Notes: generated by a model not told the origin, from the sequence alone. A DNA stretch of 16,160 nucleotides from Clostridia bacterium (GCA_017473285.1 JAFULP010000044.1:1-16160); one strand, 5' to 3'. Positions 6,122 through 12,052 are shown, counted from the first letter of the stretch. Made by a program: numbers and translations.

Positions 6122-8080
6122 CTAATTACCGTCCTTTATTTTAATTGGTTTAAAGTTGTCAACTTTGTTAAAGTTGGCGTTGTTTGTAATATAATCTTTT
6201 CTACTCTTTGCATCATCGCCCATCCAAGTGGTAATAATTTGGTCAGCACGCACGGCATCATCCACCGTTACACGAACCAAACTACGCTTTGCTGGGTCCA
6301 TAGTGGTTTCCCAAAGTTGTTCTGGGTTCATTTCGCCCAAACCTTTATATCGTTGCAAATTATACGCTTTATTGCCAATTTTGCTTGTAATTTCTTGAAG
6401 TTCGTCGTCCGTGTAGCAATAATAGTCTTCAGCTTTAGTTGACACCTTATATAGCGGTGGCATACCAATATAGATATTGCCATTGGTAATCAATGGGCGC
6501 ATATATCTAAAGAAGAAAGTTAAAAGTATTGCCCTAATATGTGCACCATCTTGGTCGGCATCACTTAAAATTATAATCTTGTTATACTTTAAGTTATCAA
6601 TCTTAAAGTCTTCGCCAATACCAGTGTTAATTGCACCAATAAGGGTACGAATTTCGTCATTGGCTAACACTTGGTCAATACGCTTCTTTTCGCTATTTAA
6701 TGGCTTGCCTTTTAGTGGCAAAATTGCTTGATAATATCTATCTCTACCTTGCTTAGCACTTCCGCCCGCTGAGTCGCCTTCGACTATAAATATTTCGTTA
6801 ATGTCAGGATTACGGCTAGAGCAGTTTGCAAGTTTACCCACCAGCATACTACCTTCAATGCTATTTTTAGCCCTTGTCAAGTCCTTAGCACGCTTTGCCG
6901 CAGCACGCACTTTCGCAGCACCTTTTGCCTTTTTAATAATGATTTGACCAATATATTCGTTCTTTTTGCTATTAAAGAAGTCGGTTAGGCGGCTAACGCA
7001 AATATTTTCCACTCTTGCCCTTGCTTCAGGGTTGCCCAATTTGGTTTTGGTTTGACCTTCAAACTGGACATTTTTCATCTTAATACTAATAACAGCGGTA
7101 ATACCTTCACGGAAGTCGTCACCAATAAATGCAATGTCCTTGTCTTTTACAAGATTGTTCTTTTTAGCAAAGTCATTTAGCACCTTAGTTAGCGCCGTTT
7201 TAAAGCCCACTTCGTGTGTTCCACCTTCTGGGGTTGGAATATTGTTTACATAACTAAAAATGTTTTCAGTGTATGTGTCAGTGTATTGCAACGCTACAGC
7301 AATGGCCGTTTCGTCCACTTCGCCTTCGATATACACTGGTGGCACAAATAATGGCTTTTTGTCCTCGGTCAAACTTGACACAAAATCGGCAATACCGCCT
7401 TCATAGCAAAATTGTTGATGCTTGTTGGTGCGTTCGTCCACCAATTCAATGTTCATACCCTTGTTTAGATAGGCATTTTCACGCAAGCGTTCCGCCACCG
7501 TTTCATATGAAAAATGATTATCCTTAAACACTCTGTCATCTGGCAAAAATCTAACAAAAGTACCGCTTTGGTTAGTTGTTCCAATTTCCTTTAATGGTTC
7601 GGTTACCGTACCGGACACAATTTTACCTTTCTTTTCAATTGACTCAAACTTAATGTGGTACTTTTTACCGTCCTTGCATACCACCACTTCCAAATATCTA
7701 CTAAGCGCATTAACAACCGATGCACCCACGCCGTGCAATCCGCCCGAATACTTATAATTATGGTCGCTAAACTTACCGCCAGCGTGCAATTGAGTGTACA
7801 CCACTTCCACACCGCTCTTTTTAAGTTTTGGATGCATACTTACTGGCACACCACGGCCGTTGTCTTGCACACTGGCACTACCGTCCTTGTGCAGTGTAAC
7901 CACTATTTTATTACCATAACCATTTGCCACTTCGTCAATACTGTTGTCCACTATTTCCCATAACAAATGATGCATACCTTTATTACCAGTTGTACCAATA
8001 TACATACCGGGGCGCATACGCACCGCATCTAAACCTTCTAGTACAACCAAATCTTTACTATCATAACTTGAATTTGCCAC
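6122..8080 (-). CDS. parE: Type IIA DNA topoisomerase subunit B, clostridial ParE type
   Basis: The ATPase/TOPRIM subunit of the same enzyme, 652 aa, full length. The GHKL ATPase domain shows WEIVDNSIDE (E42, N46), QDNGRGVP (D73) and GGLHGVGASVVNALS (113-127). QTKTKLGN is at 343-350. The TOPRIM metal site is EGDSAGG (E434) and SDADQDGAH (D507, D509). DADQDGAHIRAILLTFFFRYM, GMPPLYKV and the end NANFNKVDNF resemble the ParE-like clostridial second topoisomerase more than GyrB; gyrB remains the alternative name, and a dnaA-gyrB-gyrA locus elsewhere would settle it. The start is GTG with AGGAGAG five bases upstream. It lies 66 bp after the deaminase gene; a weak promoter (TTGATA, 17 bp, CATAAA) fits in that gap, so it may be transcribed alone or together with the deaminase. 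Confidence 0.85.
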   Translation of the reverse strand: MANSSYDSKDLVVLEGLDAVRMRPGMYIGTTGNKGMHHLLWEIVDNSIDEVANGYGNKIVVTLHKDGSASVQDNGRGVPVSMHPKLKKSGVEVVYTQLHAGGKFSDHNYKYSGGLHGVGASVVNALSRYLEVVVCKDGKKYHIKFESIEKKGKIVSGTVTEPLKEIGTTNQSGTFVRFLPDDRVFKDNHFSYETVAERLRENAYLNKGMNIELVDERTNKHQQFCYEGGIADFVSSLTEDKKPLFVPPVYIEGEVDETAIAVALQYTDTYTENIFSYVNNIPTPEGGTHEVGFKTALTKVLNDFAKKNNLVKDKDIAFIGDDFREGITAVISIKMKNVQFEGQTKTKLGNPEARARVENICVSRLTDFFNSKKNEYIGQIIIKKAKGAAKVRAAAKRAKDLTRAKNSIEGSMLVGKLANCSSRNPDINEIFIVEGDSAGGSAKQGRDRYYQAILPLKGKPLNSEKKRIDQVLANDEIRTLIGAINTGIGEDFKIDNLKYNKIIILSDADQDGAHIRAILLTFFFRYMRPLITNGNIYIGMPPLYKVSTKAEDYYCYTDDELQEITSKIGNKAYNLQRYKGLGEMNPEQLWETTMDPAKRSLVRVTVDDAVRADQIITTWMGDDAKSRKDYITNNANFNKVDNFKPIKIKDGN

Positions 8081-8140
8081 GAATACTCTCCTAATTTTTA
8101 ATTTTAATCAAAGTTTATGCAATTAACTATTATTTTTATC

Positions 8141-8163
8141 AACCAACTAGTTTTTTGTTGGTT
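8141..8163 (-). terminator. Short hairpin across the deaminase stop codon
   Basis: AACCAAC (8141-8147) pairs with GTTGGTT (8157-8163) around a 9-nt loop and covers the stop codon of the deaminase gene. On the minus strand it is followed by GATAAAAATAAT, not a T-run, so it is unlikely to be a strong terminator. It might protect the mRNA 3' end or only slow polymerase. Confidence 0.2.
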
Positions 8164-8572
8164 TAATTCTTTTTTGTGCGTAAGGCAATAGTTCATTTGC
8201 CTTTACCTTTAATAGTTTACCGCTTTTTATGTCTTCAACTATCACATACATATCGTTAATATATAACTTGTCAAACATGTATCTGCACACACCACATGGT
8301 GCAATAACCTTAGTTGAACCATCGTTATTCATTTTAACCGCTACAATAGTGTCAAACTCACGCTCACCACATGCAAGCGCTTGCCCAAATGCAACTTGTT
8401 CGGCACATATTGAATGTGAAGTGTAAATATTAACACCTTTATATATCTTGCCCGATTTTGCCTTAATCACACAAGCAACATGTATTGCCAGATTGGAATA
8501 TATATCGCTATTTGATTTAACAACTTTTTCTGCAAGGTCAATTAGTTGTTTGTCTAAATTACTTAATTTCAC
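8147..8572 (-). CDS. Cytidine-deaminase-like zinc deaminase
   Basis: A 141-aa CDA-fold enzyme that would hydrolytically deaminate a (deoxy)cytidine-type base. The zinc site is C56-A57-E58 (HSICAEQ; E58 is the proton shuttle) and P92-C93-G94-V95-C96-R97. The length matches tetrameric CDAs. I start it at GTG 8572 because a strong AGGGGG ribosome binding site lies 7-12 nt before it; the longer open frame to 8617 would run into the structured upstream DNA. The usual NVENAS segment is replaced by GVNIYTSHSI, as in blasticidin-S-deaminase-like CDA relatives, so true cytidine specificity is not assured. It sits upstream of the parE-parC pair. A highly structured region of about 160 nt and two possible promoters precede it. 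Confidence 0.82.
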   Translation of the reverse strand: MKLSNLDKQLIDLAEKVVKSNSDIYSNLAIHVACVIKAKSGKIYKGVNIYTSHSICAEQVAFGQALACGEREFDTIVAVKMNNDGSTKVIAPCGVCRYMFDKLYINDMYVIVEDIKSGKLLKVKANELLPYAQKRIKPTKN

Positions 8573-8590
8573 GCTTAATCCCCCTACTGT

Positions 8591-8596
8591 ATTATA
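8591..8596 (-). promoter_or_regulatory. Proximal -10 box of the deaminase gene
   Basis: A perfect TATAAT on the minus strand with a predicted start at about 8584 would give a 12-nt leader holding just the AGGGGG ribosome binding site. Its -35 would fall inside the first hairpin of the cloverleaf (TTTGAT at a 16-bp spacer), so a folded element and this promoter would compete for the same DNA. Confidence 0.35.
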
Positions 8597-8601
8597 TACT
8601 G

Positions 8602-8674
8602 TCGGAAGCAAAATCAAAGGATTGATTTTAACTCAATTATAATTGAGTTGCTAGATTTCAATCTAGCCTTCCGA
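8602..8674. repeat. 73-nt packed cloverleaf of three abutting palindromes inside a 7-bp stem
   Basis: The outer stem TCGGAAG (8602-8608) pairs with CTTCCGA (8668-8674). Inside, after a single unpaired C, three hairpins follow with no spacer: 8-bp arms 8610-8617/8622-8629; a perfect 20-bp palindrome 8630-8649; and 8-bp arms 8650-8657/8660-8667. All bases except the loops and C8609 are paired. It is not a tRNA: there is no T-loop, D-loop or anticodon arm. It lies between the divergent deaminase gene and the 101-aa gene. It could be a structured mRNA leader (minus strand) or a small mobile or regulatory repeat. Confidence 0.75.
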
Positions 8675-8677
8675 AGT

Positions 8678-8734
8678 ATGTAATTGCGTCAGATTACATC
8701 AAATGTATGCAAGCATCCGCTTGTGTAATCTTCC
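8678..8734 (-). promoter_or_regulatory. Competing hairpins at the 5' end of the deaminase leader
   Basis: The segment 8691-8699 (AGATTACAT) can pair with ATGTAAT at 8678-8684 (7 bp, 8-nt loop) or with TGTAATCT at 8724-8731 (8 bp, enclosing the hairpin CAAGC/GCTTG at 8710-8723). The two pairings exclude each other. The terminal GGAAG on the minus strand (8734-8730) could also replace the internal strand (8668-8672) in pairing with CTTCC (8608-8604). This is the layout expected of a bistable RNA leader, but no known riboswitch class is recognised. Confidence 0.35.
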
Positions 8735-8737
8735 TAA

Positions 8738-8766
8738 ATTATAACAAATCAAATCATTTTAGACAA
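8738..8766 (-). promoter_or_regulatory. Distal promoter of the deaminase leader (extended -10)
   Basis: On the minus strand: TTGTCT (8766-8761), a 17-bp spacer and TATAAT (8743-8738) preceded by TG at the extended -10 position. Transcription would start near A8731 and carry the whole structured region (about 160 nt) as a leader of the deaminase mRNA. By sequence this is among the better promoters in the window. Confidence 0.5.
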
Positions 8767-8817
8767 ATTATTTTAGTTAAGTTTAACGCAAAAAGATTAA
8801 TTTTCATATTAAATTAT

Positions 8818-9123
8818 ATGGATATTAGAGAATTTTATAAATCAAACCAGCAAAATCAAGCCCAAAACACTACAGATAATTCAAGCAATTCCAACTCAAC
8901 GCACTCCAAGCAAGACTTTAGCGAATATCAAGACACGATTAATAAGTACAAAGATTTGTCGCAACAAGAATTGTATAGCGAACTACTAAGCCAAGCCACC
9001 AATTTAAAGTCGCAAGGTAAACTTAACACTCAAATGCTTGACCAATTATCAAGCACTTTGTACCCAATGCTTAATAATGAACAAAAACAACTATTAAATA
9101 ATATTATTGAACGGATAAAATGA
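8818..9123 (+). CDS. Small hypothetical protein coupled to the S8 protease
   Basis: A 101-aa protein I cannot name. Residues 9-33 are a Q/N/S/T-rich low-complexity linker; residues 35-101 are predicted helical with YKDLSQQELYSELLSQA and the C-terminal NNEQKQLLNNIIERIK. It has no signal peptide, membrane segment or cysteine. I start it at ATG 8818, not at the in-frame ATG 8707, because the extra 37 codons overlap the hairpins and the minus-strand promoter. No ribosome binding site precedes 8818, and a weak -10-like TATTAA (8807-8812) would put the mRNA start at the ATG, so it may be leaderless. Its stop overlaps the protease start by 4 bp (ATGA). The tight coupling suggests a chaperone, inhibitor or adaptor of the protease, but that is inference only. 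Confidence 0.7.
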   Translation: MDIREFYKSNQQNQAQNTTDNSSNSNSTHSKQDFSEYQDTINKYKDLSQQELYSELLSQATNLKSQGKLNTQMLDQLSSTLYPMLNNEQKQLLNNIIERIK

Positions 9124-10238
9124 TAAACAAAATTCACCCCGAACTATTAAGCGATGTTAGTGTATTAAACAATTCGCACATTGATTGTTTTTTGTACGCT
9201 AATGATTTTAACGACGCTGAAAATCGTTTAAAAAATAGCAATATTAAATATATTGCCTATCCTTTTATGGATTGTTTTTATGTCAATATGCCCAGCAATA
9301 AGATAATTGACTTTAGCAAATATTCCAGCGTTAATTTTATTACCAAAAGCGCCAAAGTTTTTACCCTTATTGATAGAGCAAAACAGTTTATGAATTTACA
9401 GCAATTGCACTTTAACCCCCTTACTCCGCCCACTATTGCGTTTATTGATACGGGTATTAGCCCGCACCTTGATTTTTTGTTGCCATACAACCGTATTGTG
9501 CATTTCAAAGATTTAATCAACAACAAACTAAAGCCTTACGACGACAACGGTCACGGCACATTTATTGCGGGCGTGTGTGCGTCTAGCGGAGTGTGCTCAA
9601 ATAAGCAATATTCGGGCATTGTGCCCAACTCAAATATTGTTATGATTAAGGCGTTAGATAGCAACGGCGAAACCAATTCAAATATAATATTAGATGCAAT
9701 GCAATACATTTACAACATTAGGCACAAATTTAATATCAAAGTTGTGTGTATGAGTTTTGGGGCGGACTATAGCGGAAGTAACGACCCACTTCAACAAGGC
9801 GCTTTGGCGCTATGGAATAGCGGAATGATTGTGGTTGCCGCCGCTGGAAATAGTGGACCAGATGCCAAATCTATCAAATCCCCCGGCACAAGTTCACGCA
9901 TAATTACCGTTGGCGGGCTTGATGATGGCAGAAATGATGACAAAATAAAAATTGCCGACTTTAGTTCCCGTGGGCCAGTTGACAGCAAGTTTAAACCCGA
10001 CATAATTGCCCCAAGCGTGGATATAACATCCACTTGCAATAACTTTAAATCTGGGTTATATACCCAAATGAGCGGAACAAGTGTTGCAACCCCTATGGTT
10101 GCGGGTATTTGCGCAATACTAAGCAACCAACACCCTAAATATTCGCCCGACAAAATCAAACACACCCTACTTAATCTTTGCCACCCCTTAACTCACAGCA
10201 AAAATGACGAAGGCTATGGATATATTAAGTTTGATTAA
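9120..10238 (+). CDS. Subtilisin-like serine protease (S8), intracellular AprX-like
   Basis: A 372-aa peptidase S8. The catalytic triad is D110 (IAFIDTGI), H145 (NGHGTFIAG) and S321 (GTSVATPMVAG), with oxyanion N244 (AAAGNSGP); all residues are intact. There is no signal peptide or C-terminal anchor, so the enzyme is probably cytosolic like AprX or ISP-type subtilisins. Residues 1-100 form an N-terminal region resembling a pro- or inhibitor-like domain (alternating strands, ITKSAKVFTLID). It begins inside the stop of the upstream 101-aa gene (ATGA overlap), so translation is coupled. Its stop overlaps the stop of the convergent HTH gene by 3 bp, with no terminator visible between them. The substrate is unknown; roles in sporulation, germination or stress proteolysis are possible but not shown. 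Confidence 0.9.
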   Translation: MINKIHPELLSDVSVLNNSHIDCFLYANDFNDAENRLKNSNIKYIAYPFMDCFYVNMPSNKIIDFSKYSSVNFITKSAKVFTLIDRAKQFMNLQQLHFNPLTPPTIAFIDTGISPHLDFLLPYNRIVHFKDLINNKLKPYDDNGHGTFIAGVCASSGVCSNKQYSGIVPNSNIVMIKALDSNGETNSNIILDAMQYIYNIRHKFNIKVVCMSFGADYSGSNDPLQQGALALWNSGMIVVAAAGNSGPDAKSIKSPGTSSRIITVGGLDDGRNDDKIKIADFSSRGPVDSKFKPDIIAPSVDITSTCNNFKSGLYTQMSGTSVATPMVAGICAILSNQHPKYSPDKIKHTLLNLCHPLTHSKNDEGYGYIKFD

Positions 10239-10438
10239 AAATTTATTAAATCTACCAACCTAACATCCAACAATATAGAAATATTGTAAAGCACCCTAAC
10301 CTTTACAAGTTCTTTTCTCATCAATTTTAAATAACTATAGTAACTAATATTACATTTTTCACAAAATTCCTTTACCGATAAATTGTTTTGCTTAATATAT
10401 TCCTTAATAATTTCAACATTTATTGTTATTTCTTTCAT
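10235..10438 (-). CDS. Small HTH protein, divergent switch regulator
   Basis: A 67-aa protein that is essentially one Cro/CI-like helix-turn-helix: IKEYIKQNNLSVKEFCEKCNISYYSYLKLMRKE (about 11-43), then a short helical tail LYNISILLDVRLVDLINF. I start it at ATG 10438, with AAGGAGAG about 5 nt upstream; the longer frame to 10513 would cross the promoter. Its promoter is near-consensus (TTGACT, 17 bp, TATAAT). It is divergent from two XRE regulators across a 94-bp region with three operator copies, like Cro versus CI in phage switches. It is unusually small, with no partner domain. Confidence 0.75.
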   Translation of the reverse strand: MKEITINVEIIKEYIKQNNLSVKEFCEKCNISYYSYLKLMRKELVKVRVLYNISILLDVRLVDLINF

Positions 10439-10452
10439 ATTCTCTCCTTGAT

Positions 10453-10518
10453 AACATTTGTCTTCATATATTATATGAAAACAAGTGTCTTTAGTCAAAC
10501 AAATCGAAGACATTTGTT
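10453..10518. promoter_or_regulatory. Three operator copies, consensus AACAnnTGTCTT
   Basis: Site 1 AACATTTGTCTTC (10453-10465, plus), site 2 AACAAGTGTCTTT (10480-10492, plus) and site 3 AACAAATGTCTTC (10518-10506, minus) share a near-palindromic ACAnnTGT core. The core centres are 27 and 29 bp apart. Site 1 covers the start point of the minus-strand promoter, site 2 fills its -35/-10 spacer, and site 3 lies just upstream of the plus-strand -10. One repressor could therefore control both directions. Which of the adjacent HTH proteins binds is not known. Confidence 0.65.
10470..10498 (-). promoter_or_regulatory. Promoter of the minus-strand HTH gene
   Basis: TTGACT (10498-10493), a 17-bp spacer and a perfect TATAAT (10475-10470) on the minus strand. 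The start would be near 10463, inside operator site 1, with a 25-nt leader carrying AAGGAGAG. Confidence 0.75.
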
Positions 10519-10519
10519 G

Positions 10520-10525
10520 TAAAAT
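10520..10525 (+). promoter_or_regulatory. -10 box of the tandem XRE operon (leaderless start)
   Basis: TAAAAT at 10520-10525 places +1 at 10532/10533, the A of the ATG at 10533. No good -35 is present; the bases at that place are AAACAA next to operator site 3. This resembles a weak or activated CI-type promoter. No ribosome binding site lies before the ATG. Confidence 0.45.
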
Positions 10526-10532
10526 ATTTTAT

Positions 10533-10745
10533 ATGAAAAGTGATTTTAGCAAAAGATTAAAAGAATTACGAACTGAAAAAGGATTAAGTCAACATCAATT
10601 AGCAAAAAATTTAAACCACAAAATCACGCAATCAGCAATCGGTTTGTGGGAGCGTGGCAAGCGTATTCCAAATTTAGACCTTGTAATTATATTGGCTGAT
10701 TATTTTTGCGTTAGTTTAGATTATATTGCTGGAAGAGAAGATTAA
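10533..10745 (+). CDS. XRE-family HTH regulator 1 of a tandem pair
   Basis: A 70-aa, HTH-only Cro/CI-like DNA-binding protein: FSKRLKELRTEKGLSQHQLAKNLNHKITQSAIGLWERGKRIPNLDLVIILADYFCVSLDYIAGRED. The HTH spans about 5-60, with the recognition helix near ITQSAIGLWERG. I use ATG 10533 because the longer GTG frame (10485) runs through two operators and the promoter. With no ribosome binding site and a -10 seven bases before the ATG, translation is probably leaderless, as for lambda cI from PRM. The stop overlaps the next start (TAATG). It is a paralogue of the next gene, with two extra residues in the HTH turn. Confidence 0.8.
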   Translation: MKSDFSKRLKELRTEKGLSQHQLAKNLNHKITQSAIGLWERGKRIPNLDLVIILADYFCVSLDYIAGRED

Positions 10746-10951
10746 TGATGAATAAATTTGCTGAAAGGTTAAAAGACCTTAGAGAGGAAAAAAAATTAAG
10801 TCAAAGAACGCTTGCAAAAGAATTAAAAGTAAGTCAAGCCGCCATTGCTCGTTGGGAAAATAATTTACAAACCCCAAACATTGATGTTGCAATAATTGTT
10901 GCAAAATATTTTAATGTAACTACAGATTATTTGTTGGGCTTGGAAGATTAA
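10745..10951 (+). CDS. XRE-family HTH regulator 2 of a tandem pair
   Basis: A 68-aa HTH-only protein, MMNKFAERLKDLREEKKLSQRTLAKELKVSQAAIARWENNLQTPN and the DYLLGLED end. It aligns along its full length with the previous gene (LxxLRxEKxLSQ, LAKxL, QxAIxxWE, PNxDxxIIxAxYF, DYxxGxED), so the pair arose by duplication or paired acquisition. The start overlaps the upstream TAA by one base; a GGAAGAG stretch inside the upstream gene can serve as ribosome binding site, and ATG 10748 is an equal alternative start. A strong terminator follows. The recognition helices differ, so the two may bind different sites or form heterodimers. Confidence 0.82.
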   Translation: MMNKFAERLKDLREEKKLSQRTLAKELKVSQAAIARWENNLQTPNIDVAIIVAKYFNVTTDYLLGLED

Positions 10952-10958
10952 TTGATTT

Positions 10959-10998
10959 AACTTATACAAAAGGGTTGTTTTGTATAAGTTTTTTATTT
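10959..10998 (+). terminator. Strong intrinsic terminator of the XRE pair
   Basis: A perfect 13-bp stem (10959-10971 with 10978-10990) with a GGGTTG loop, followed by TTTT and ATTT. It closes the plus-strand regulator operon. Confidence 0.85.
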
Positions 10999-11021
10999 AA
11001 TATCGACTTCTTTAAATTTTA

Positions 11022-11540
11022 TTAAACATTATTTTTGTTTATTATAACAATCTCCTTTTTCTTTTGTTTAGCATAATCTAAAGCCAGTTTTGTTCCACTA
11101 TTACATTTATTAAACAATCCCCGCTTATTCGCTTTCTTAGTAGGCGGTATATAATTTTCTTTGTAATAAAATACACAGTAGTCACTTTTGTCAATCATTA
11201 TTTGATTTCTTTCAACATACGAAAATTTACCTGCATTTTGTATTTGCTTAGGAAAAAATGTTTCATCATAACTTTTAAGTAAATATTCTTCATAACTTTT
11301 ATCAATGTTTTGAAATTCTGCCCTTACATATATTCTTTTAATGTAAGGGTATTTTATTTTTAATTCGGTCACAATCTTAAGACATAATTCATCAAACTTA
11401 CTTCTACTACCAAACAAAAAACATCCAACATTTTTGTTTAGTATTAAATATTCAATATATTCTCTCAATTTTTGTTCTAATTCTATTGTATACTCTATTA
11501 CCCTATGCCCTATAAAACAACAAGTAGCAAAAATAATCAT
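11022..11540 (-). CDS. SLOG-fold (DUF1273/YpsA-like) protein
   Basis: A 172-aa Rossmann-like protein of the SLOG superfamily, which in other settings binds nucleotides or nucleotide-derived ligands. Motifs: CCFIGHR (7-13) after the first strand; FLFGSRSKFDEL, matching the G-x-x-G-x-D nucleotide loop region; YVERNQIMIDKSDYCVFYY in the C-terminal half; and the closing SGTKLALDYAKQKKKEIVII. I start it at ATG 11540 with a GGAGA ribosome binding site 9 nt upstream; the 11-codon extension to 11573 would overlap the -10 box. It has a near-consensus promoter and is divergent from an XRE regulator. Members of this superfamily recur near mobile elements and in some defence systems, but no effector gene sits here, so its role is open. 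Confidence 0.75.
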   Translation of the reverse strand: MIIFATCCFIGHRVIEYTIELEQKLREYIEYLILNKNVGCFLFGSRSKFDELCLKIVTELKIKYPYIKRIYVRAEFQNIDKSYEEYLLKSYDETFFPKQIQNAGKFSYVERNQIMIDKSDYCVFYYKENYIPPTKKANKRGLFNKCNSGTKLALDYAKQKKKEIVIINKNNV

Positions 11541-11564
11541 AAATTTAATTCTCCATCGACTATC

Positions 11565-11593
11565 ATTATACACAAAATCTCAGCATTAGTCAA
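11565..11593 (-). promoter_or_regulatory. Promoter of the SLOG gene
   Basis: TTGACT (11593-11588), a 17-bp spacer and TATAAT (11570-11565) on the minus strand, the same hexamers and spacing as the HTH promoter at 10470. The leader is about 18 nt and includes GGAGA. Confidence 0.75.
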
Positions 11594-11607
11594 CTTTAGT
11601 GAAGTAT

Positions 11608-11654
11608 TTTGGCAACCAAAGTGAATTAAAATTGTTTTATGTGTCAATTATAAT
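11608..11654 (+). promoter_or_regulatory. Promoter and possible operator of the divergent XRE gene
   Basis: TTAAAA (11626-11631), a 17-bp spacer and TATAAT (11649-11654) would start transcription near 11661. Just upstream is the inverted repeat TTTGGcaaCCAAA (11608-11620), midway between the two divergent promoters. It is a plausible operator for the XRE regulator, but only a single copy is seen. Confidence 0.4.
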
Positions 11655-11696
11655 ATTTTCAACTAATATTTAGTAATTATTAAACGGTGGTTAAGT

Positions 11697-12011
11697 ATGG
11701 ATATTATAAACAAAATTGACAAGTTGCGTACTGCTAAAGGTTGGACATTTTATAAATTAAGTGAACAAACTGGGCTTTCTCAACAAACATTTACAAAATG
11801 GATGCAAGGAAATACAATTCCAACTATTCCAGCATTAAAATCTGTTTGTGATGCTTTTGGCATTACTTTAGCAAATTTTTTCGCTGAAAATGATATGATT
11901 GAAGTTACACCTGAAACAAAGGTAATTTTTGATAACTGGATATATTTATCAAAAGAAGAACAATCATCAATAAAGACAATAATCGACAACTATATTAACA
12001 AAAGAAAATAG
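11697..12011 (+). CDS. XRE-family HTH regulator divergent from the SLOG gene
   Basis: A 104-aa protein with an N-terminal Cro/CI-type HTH (about 3-62: NKIDKLRTAKGWTFYKLSEQTGLSQQTFTKWMQGNTIPTIPALKSVCDAFGITLANFF) and a short helical C-terminal region (70-104) ending in SSIKTIIDNYINKRK, as in many clostridial small XRE repressors. The ATG is preceded by GGTGG with 6-7 nt spacing. Its gene is divergent from the SLOG gene across 156 bp with promoters on both strands, so it probably controls that gene and itself; this is inference. A terminator begins within its stop codon. Confidence 0.85.
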   Translation: MDIINKIDKLRTAKGWTFYKLSEQTGLSQQTFTKWMQGNTIPTIPALKSVCDAFGITLANFFAENDMIEVTPETKVIFDNWIYLSKEEQSSIKTIIDNYINKRK

Positions 12012-12034
12012 TATGATTTAATCATACTTTTTTT
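12010..12034 (+). terminator. Intrinsic terminator of the XRE gene
   Basis: AGTATGAT (12010-12017) pairs with ATCATACT (12021-12028) around a 3-nt loop, followed by six more T. The stem begins inside the TAG stop codon. Confidence 0.8.
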
Positions 12035-12052
12035 ATAATAAATTTAAAATTC

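Noticed and set aside
8602..8674. tRNA gene (73 nt, 7-bp end stem, three internal hairpins)
   Set aside because: No T-loop GTTCGA-type sequence, no D-loop GG, the arms are perfect palindromes with 0-4 nt loops and there is no anticodon loop of seven.
8707..8817. N-terminal extension of the 101-aa protein from ATG 8707
   Set aside because: It runs through the hairpins and the minus-strand promoter; the extension has no conserved look and no ribosome binding site.
10485..10532. GTG start giving an 86-aa first XRE protein
   Set aside because: The extra residues are encoded by operator and promoter DNA, while XRE paralogues begin near the ATG at 10533.
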